Source of the DNA: Planctomycetota bacterium
GTDB lineage: Bacteria > Planctomycetota > SZUA-567 > H5-PLA8
Length of the DNA: 64,000 nt
Assembly: GCA_015075375.1 (NCBI GenBank)
Contig: JABTUM010000003.1
Location: 620,001 to 684,000, forward strand
Reading direction: 5' to 3'
This document shows, one piece after another, positions 60,107 through 64,000 of the stretch. The notes beneath the pieces are model-generated. The model was not told the origin of the DNA. It saw only the letters and a program-made list of their open reading frames with translations, and did not search any database. Position numbers and translations under genes: made by a program. How positions within the stretch are numbered: position 1 is the stretch's first letter; each line of letters starts with the position of its first letter.

Positions 60107-60979
60107 ATGAAAGCCAATGTCGAACGCATCGCCGCTCCGCTGGACGCCTCCTTCGTCTGCCGGCGGCGGCGGGAAGCGAGTTTCCCCTTCTTCTGGCACC
60201 GCCACGAGGAGGTCGAGTTGACCTTCATCGCCGCCAGCCGCGGGCGGCGCTTCGTGGGAGATTCGATCGCCGACTACGGACCCGGCGATCTGATCCTGCT
60301 GGGGCGCAACTTGCCGCACACCTGGCACTGCGAACGCGTGAAAGGCGAGCAAGCGGATGCGACCTTTGTGCAGTTCGCGGAGGATTTTCAGGGGCCGGAG
60401 TTTTTTTCGCGTCCCGAGTGGACGCGCGTCCGGGGGTTGCTCGAACGCGCGCGGCAAGGGCTGCAATTTGACGGCCGCGCGCGCGACCGCGCCGGCGAGC
60501 GCTTACTCGGCATGCCGCGCCTCGATCCGGCGCGGAGGCTCCTCGCGCTGCTGGAAATTCTGGAAGAACTCGCGCGCGCGCGGCCGTGTGCGGTCCTTTC
60601 GAGCCTGCCTTACGAAGCGCCGCACCGGCACGACGAAGCGCGGATCGACCGCGTCTGCCGCTTCGTCAACGCGCGCTTTCGTGAAGAGATCGCGCAGCCG
60701 GAAGCCGCGAAGATCGCACATTTGTCCGCGCCGGCCTTCAGCCGCTTCTTCAAGCGCGCCACGGGCCGGTCGTTTACCGGCTACGTGAACGCCTTGCGCG
60801 TGGGGCACGCGTGCCGCGAACTGATCGAGACTGAGCGCTCCGTCGCCGAGATCGCATTCGATGCCGGCTTCGGGAACCTCTCCAATTTCAACCGGCGCTT
60901 CCGGGCCTTGAAGGGGCTCAATCCCCGTGACTTCCGCCGGCAGTTCCACGCCCGCGGGGCGGCTGCGGCCGGGCTTTGA
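60107..60979 (+). CDS. AraC family transcriptional regulator
   Basis: 290 residues. An N-terminal cupin-like sensing domain reads FWHRHEEVELTFI and GPGDLILLGRNLPHTWHCE, with several His that could bind a metal or ligand. The C-terminal double helix-turn-helix is FREEIAQPEAAKIAHLSAPA and SVAEIAFDAGFGNLSNFNRR, followed by FRALKGLNPRDFR. It is divergent from the dioxygenase gene at 59108 and probably regulates it. A short T(T/G)GTACTTTT motif occurs in this intergenic region and in that of the AraC pair at 4.1 kb. Confidence 0.9.
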   Translation: MKANVERIAAPLDASFVCRRRREASFPFFWHRHEEVELTFIAASRGRRFVGDSIADYGPGDLILLGRNLPHTWHCERVKGEQADATFVQFAEDFQGPEFFSRPEWTRVRGLLERARQGLQFDGRARDRAGERLLGMPRLDPARRLLALLEILEELARARPCAVLSSLPYEAPHRHDEARIDRVCRFVNARFREEIAQPEAAKIAHLSAPAFSRFFKRATGRSFTGYVNALRVGHACRELIETERSVAEIAFDAGFGNLSNFNRRFRALKGLNPRDFRRQFHARGAAAAGL

Positions 60980-61042
60980 TTTGCGCCGCGCGCGCTCCGG
61001 CCTTATGAAATCGGCATCCCACGCGACCCAGGAGTCCGACGC

Positions 61043-61429
61043 ATGCGCCTCGAACACGTTGCCTTCCAGACCGCCGATCCCGTCGCTACCGCGGCATGGT
61101 ACGAAAAGAACCTGGGGATGAAGACGATTCGCAAGCTGGAGACGGGCGCTCGGATGCATTTCCTGCTCGACGACGCCGCCCGCACGATCATAGAGGTCTA
61201 CAACAATCCGGCTGCCGAGGTGCCCGAGCACGCCAAGCGCCATCCGCTGCTTTTTCATTTGGCATTCGAGACGGCCGATCTGGCGAGCGATCGTGCGCGG
61301 CTGCTCGCCGCGGGCGCGACGGCCGAAGGCGAGATCGATACGACGCCGGCCGGCGACCGGCTCTGCTTTCTGCGCGATCCGTGGGGCGTGGCGCTGCAAC
61401 TTTGCCAGCGCGCCAACCGCATGCCGTAA
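61043..61429 (+). CDS. VOC/glyoxalase-family protein
   Basis: 128 residues, one complete VOC fold of two beta-alpha-beta-beta-beta modules: LEHVAFQTADPVATAAWYEK, then LFHLAFETADLASDRARLLA and LRDPWGVALQLCQR. H5 in the first module, the Glu in IIEVY and the His in FHLAF are the likely metal ligands. The family includes glyoxalases, fosfomycin-resistance enzymes and dioxygenases, so the reaction is not fixed. Three nt separate its stop from that of the convergent sulfatase gene. It starts 63 nt after the AraC gene and could share its transcript. Confidence 0.85.
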   Translation: MRLEHVAFQTADPVATAAWYEKNLGMKTIRKLETGARMHFLLDDAARTIIEVYNNPAAEVPEHAKRHPLLFHLAFETADLASDRARLLAAGATAEGEIDTTPAGDRLCFLRDPWGVALQLCQRANRMP

Positions 61430-61432
61430 GCG

Positions 61433-62908
61433 TCAGGCGTCGGTGTACCCCGGCAGGTTCGTATCGGCCCACGGGTGATCCTGAACCATCAGCCCGTCGT
61501 CAGGGTTCGCGGGCATCTCGCCCAGCGGATGCGTTTTCCAGGCGGAGCCTTCCAGCGCATCGGTTTCGCCGGCGGCCTCCAGCGTATCGATCATCCGTTT
61601 GCGCATCTTATCCAGCGGTTCTTTGAAGAACCCCACGCCCGCACGGTCGCGCGTCTCGGCCGGATCCTCCAGGCGGTCGAAGAGCATCTCGCGCCGGTCG
61701 GCCGCGCTGCGGATGTATTTCCAGCGCTCGCCGCAGGCCATGTACAGCCCGCGAGGCCCATGCATGAGCTGCGAGTACACGGCTTCGCGCGGCGCGCGTC
61801 CCAAAGCGAGGTCCGCCAAATCGACGCCGTCCAGCGCGTGGGAATCGATCTTCGCGCCCGCCGCGTTCAGGCACGTCGGCGCAATGTCCACGAGGCTAGC
61901 CGGCTTCTCGCAGCGCCCCCCGGCGGCAAAACGCCCCGGCTGACGGACCAACAGCGGCACGCGGCAGGCGCTGTCGAGCATCGTGCGCTTGCCGAAGCAG
62001 CCGTAATCGCCCAACAGTTCGCCGTGGTCCGAACTGTACACGATCAGCGTGCGGTCCAGTTGCCCGGTCTGCTCGAGCGACTTGAGGATGCGGCCGACCT
62101 GGAAATCGATGAATGAAATGCACGCGAAATAGTACGCCCGCATGCAGCGGATCAGGTGCAGGTCCAGGCCGGCGTCCCGGTACTTGCTGCGGTTCTGCTT
62201 GCGGTTGAACAACGTCCAGAGCGCCTCGGCGTCCGGCGGCATTTTGGGCAGCGGCATCATCGGCGCGCGATACAGCTTGTGCCACGGATTCGGCGGCGCG
62301 AACGGCGGATGCGGATGGATAAAGCTGGCGTAGAGGTACCACGGCTCGTTGGGGGGCCGCTTCTCTTCGATGAAATGCACAGCCCGTTCGCCCACCCAAT
62401 TCGTCGGATGCAATCGCGAAGGCATCTGCGCAGGCTGCGGCACGTAGTACATCTCGCCCCGGATACCGTGCGGATCGCAGACATGCTTAAAGCCCTGCTC
62501 GTGCAGGAAGCGCACGTAATCGTCGCCTTGCGGATCGCGGACGATCTCTTCCTGCCGTTCCCGCGTCTGGAATCCGTACAGCCCGTCGGGCACAAAATGG
62601 CATTTGCCGATGCCGTGCGTGCGGTAACCGCTCCGCGCCAGCGCCTCAACGAAGGAGGTCCGTCCTTCGGGGAACTTGAAGCCGTTGTCGTAGCATTTGG
62701 TGTGAAACGGATACTGGCCGAAGGTGAAGCTGCAGCGCGCGGCGACGCAAACCGGCGAGGGCGTGTACGCGCTCGTGAAGGCCGTGCCTTCGCTCGCCAG
62801 ACGGTCCAGCGCCGGTGTTTTGATCACGGGATTGCCGAGCGCGCGAACGGTGTCGAAGCGCTGCTGGTCGGTGAGGAGAAAAAGAATGTTCGGGCGCGTG
62901 GCGGCCAT
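61433..62908 (-). CDS. Sulfatase with a CxAxR active-site motif
   Basis: 491 residues. Start PNILFLLTDQQRFDT with D14 for metal; formylglycine motif C54-V-A-A-R58 in SPVCVAARCS, an Ala version of the usual CxPSR. GIGKCHFVPDG, YSSDHGELLGDYG and FGKRTMLDSACRVPLLV are sulfatase core motifs. No signal peptide is visible. Compared with the sulfatase at 14344-16110 it lacks the C-terminal extension and differs in the active-site motif, so the substrate is probably different. The anSME maturase, which tolerates CxAxR, is not in the window. It converges on the VOC gene with a 3-nt gap. Confidence 0.9.
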   Translation of the reverse strand: MAATRPNILFLLTDQQRFDTVRALGNPVIKTPALDRLASEGTAFTSAYTPSPVCVAARCSFTFGQYPFHTKCYDNGFKFPEGRTSFVEALARSGYRTHGIGKCHFVPDGLYGFQTRERQEEIVRDPQGDDYVRFLHEQGFKHVCDPHGIRGEMYYVPQPAQMPSRLHPTNWVGERAVHFIEEKRPPNEPWYLYASFIHPHPPFAPPNPWHKLYRAPMMPLPKMPPDAEALWTLFNRKQNRSKYRDAGLDLHLIRCMRAYYFACISFIDFQVGRILKSLEQTGQLDRTLIVYSSDHGELLGDYGCFGKRTMLDSACRVPLLVRQPGRFAAGGRCEKPASLVDIAPTCLNAAGAKIDSHALDGVDLADLALGRAPREAVYSQLMHGPRGLYMACGERWKYIRSAADRREMLFDRLEDPAETRDRAGVGFFKEPLDKMRKRMIDTLEAAGETDALEGSAWKTHPLGEMPANPDDGLMVQDHPWADTNLPGYTDA

Positions 62909-63049
62909 CTCGAAAGCTCCTTAGGAATCGTTCTTCGATTTCAATCTACCATGCTGCGACCGCAAGCGCATGAAGGATGGGAGCTTGATGTGAAAATGGC
63001 ATGAACGCGCACTCGCCGGCCGGTTCGCCCGGTCGCCTTTCTCTTGCTT

Positions 63050-64000
63050 TCACGCCGCGCGCCCGCGCCAGATTTGCGCACCCAGTTCCAACGCCATCAG
63101 CACACCCGCCAACACCCACAACCAGGGTGCGGCCGACCGGCCCGGGCGCCGAGCCGCCAGTTCGCCGAAGATCGCTTCCGGCTCGCCGACGTGCGCCGCC
63201 GCGGCGCTCCGAAGCGCGCGTTCGATTTCGTCGGGCCAGCGTCCGAGGCCGGATTCGAGCGCGGCTGTGCGGCACGTCATCCAACTCGCGCCGCTCCTGC
63301 CGTCCTCACGCAACCGGTATACGCCCGGCTCGGCCAGCGCGGGGAGTTGGAAGCTGCCTGCTCCAGCCGGCACTTCAAGCGTCCACGAAGAAGGCGCTAC
63401 GGGCGGTTCCGGAAAGGCCCACGGACCGTCGACGAATATGCGCCGCGGCTTCGGCCGGGCGGCGATGGCCACCGGCGCCGCTTCGCCAGGCGCGATTTCA
63501 TCGGGCGCCGACCAACCGCCGCGCGGGCGCCGCGCGTATTCCGCCAGACCCGCCCAAAGCACCGGCCACGCCGGAGAGGCGCTCAACGCGTCGCCCGCCG
63601 CCGCCCCAAAGGCCCATTGATGCACGGCGCCGACGCCTAGGGGCCGCCACAGCCACGCCGGCGCGCCGTCCTCGAAGCGCAGCAGCGCGATATCTTCGGG
63701 CGCCCCGCGCGCGGGCAGCGCCAGCCGCAAGCGCCGCGGCAACGGAATTTCCAAGAGTGCGCCGTTGCGCCCGTCGCGAAACGGGGCAATCAAAGGGTGC
63801 TCGGGCTCGCTTAAGCCCAGCTTCCAACCGCGCGTTTCGACCTCGGCGAACGAAATCCCGCGGGGCCAAAGCGGCTCGTCGCCTGCCTCGCGCGCGGCGA
63901 CCGAAGGGTTGGCGCCTTCGCGGACTCGCTGCAAATCGGGCAGCCAGACGAGCTGCAGGCCGGCCTCCACCCAAGCGCGCAGGCGTTCGGCTTGATCGGG
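63050..64000 (-). CDS. C-terminal part of a BatA-like membrane protein (runs off the window)
   Basis: The frame is open to the last base of the window on the minus strand, so at least 10 codons and probably many more lie upstream; the visible part is 316 residues. The sequence is Ala/Pro/Trp-rich with beta-type segments (VPAGAGSFQLPALAEPGVYRL) and one C-terminal membrane helix (APWLWVLAGVLMALELGAQI). This architecture is that of BatA and related membrane proteins with a double-helix start, which are common beside MoxR and DUF58 genes in PVC bacteria. None of those neighbours is visible here. The function is unknown. Confidence 0.6.
   Translation of the reverse strand, partial: PDQAERLRAWVEAGLQLVWLPDLQRVREGANPSVAAREAGDEPLWPRGISFAEVETRGWKLGLSEPEHPLIAPFRDGRNGALLEIPLPRRLRLALPARGAPEDIALLRFEDGAPAWLWRPLGVGAVHQWAFGAAAGDALSASPAWPVLWAGLAEYARRPRGGWSAPDEIAPGEAAPVAIAARPKPRRIFVDGPWAFPEPPVAPSSWTLEVPAGAGSFQLPALAEPGVYRLREDGRSGASWMTCRTAALESGLGRWPDEIERALRSAAAAHVGEPEAIFGELAARRPGRSAAPWLWVLAGVLMALELGAQIWRGRAA

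Overview
The window is about 64 kb of high-GC bacterial DNA with densely packed genes. Three phytanoyl-CoA dioxygenase-like genes, two sulfatases, an SGNH hydrolase, a Hanks-type kinase fused to a DUF1080-like domain and leucine-rich repeats, a PA14 protein, many GT-C glycosyltransferases and a C-terminal BatA-like fragment suggest a Planctomycetota or PVC-like bacterium, or another sulfatase-rich lineage such as Hydrogenedentota. No rRNA or tRNA gene is present to fix the phylum.

Layout. 1-7.4 kb: a truncated phytanoyl-CoA dioxygenase, a tandem pair of CaCA cation/Ca2+ exchangers, a second dioxygenase divergent from an AraC regulator, a TetR regulator and an SBF-like transporter. 7.4-14.3 kb: an accessory island, visibly more A/T-rich in places. 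It holds a GTATAC cluster, a tubby/LURP-like hypothetical, an Imm11/DUF1629 immunity-like protein, a Ser/Thr kinase with an unknown N-terminal half, a HEPN-domain protein, an array of hairpins and a small helical protein. A 130-nt element, about 90 percent identical between copies, ends exactly 50 nt before the ATG of both the kinase and the HEPN gene. 14.3-19.6 kb: a sulfatase and a large kinase with DUF1080-like and LRR regions.

20.0-30.9 kb: a surface-sugar cluster with lower GC. It contains a TylF-like methyltransferase, a GT2 and a membrane glycosyltransferase, then a tightly overlapping operon: rfbF, rfbG, an rfbH-SDR fusion, an FkbM methyltransferase and a split transketolase. The enzymes are right for a CDP-3,6-dideoxyhexose, and the transketolase could add a two-carbon branch. 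31.0-41.8 kb: a GC-rich second glycan cluster with an aldehyde dehydrogenase, three paralogous AftB-like GT-C proteins, two SDR nucleotide-sugar enzymes, a GT75 (UDP-arabinopyranose mutase)-like protein and a GT2. Together these suggest an arabinofuranose-type glycan.

41.9-50.7 kb: a small membrane protein, an NtrC-type regulator, a PA14 membrane protein, a secreted repeat protein and a 1521-residue hybrid histidine kinase with four GAF-like regions. 50.8-58.8 kb: mutS, an ankyrin protein and an SGNH hydrolase in one operon, two small membrane proteins, a squalene/phytoene synthase and an XRE-type regulator. 59.1-64.0 kb: a second divergent dioxygenase/AraC pair, a VOC protein, a second sulfatase and the C-terminal part of a BatA-like membrane protein that runs off the window.
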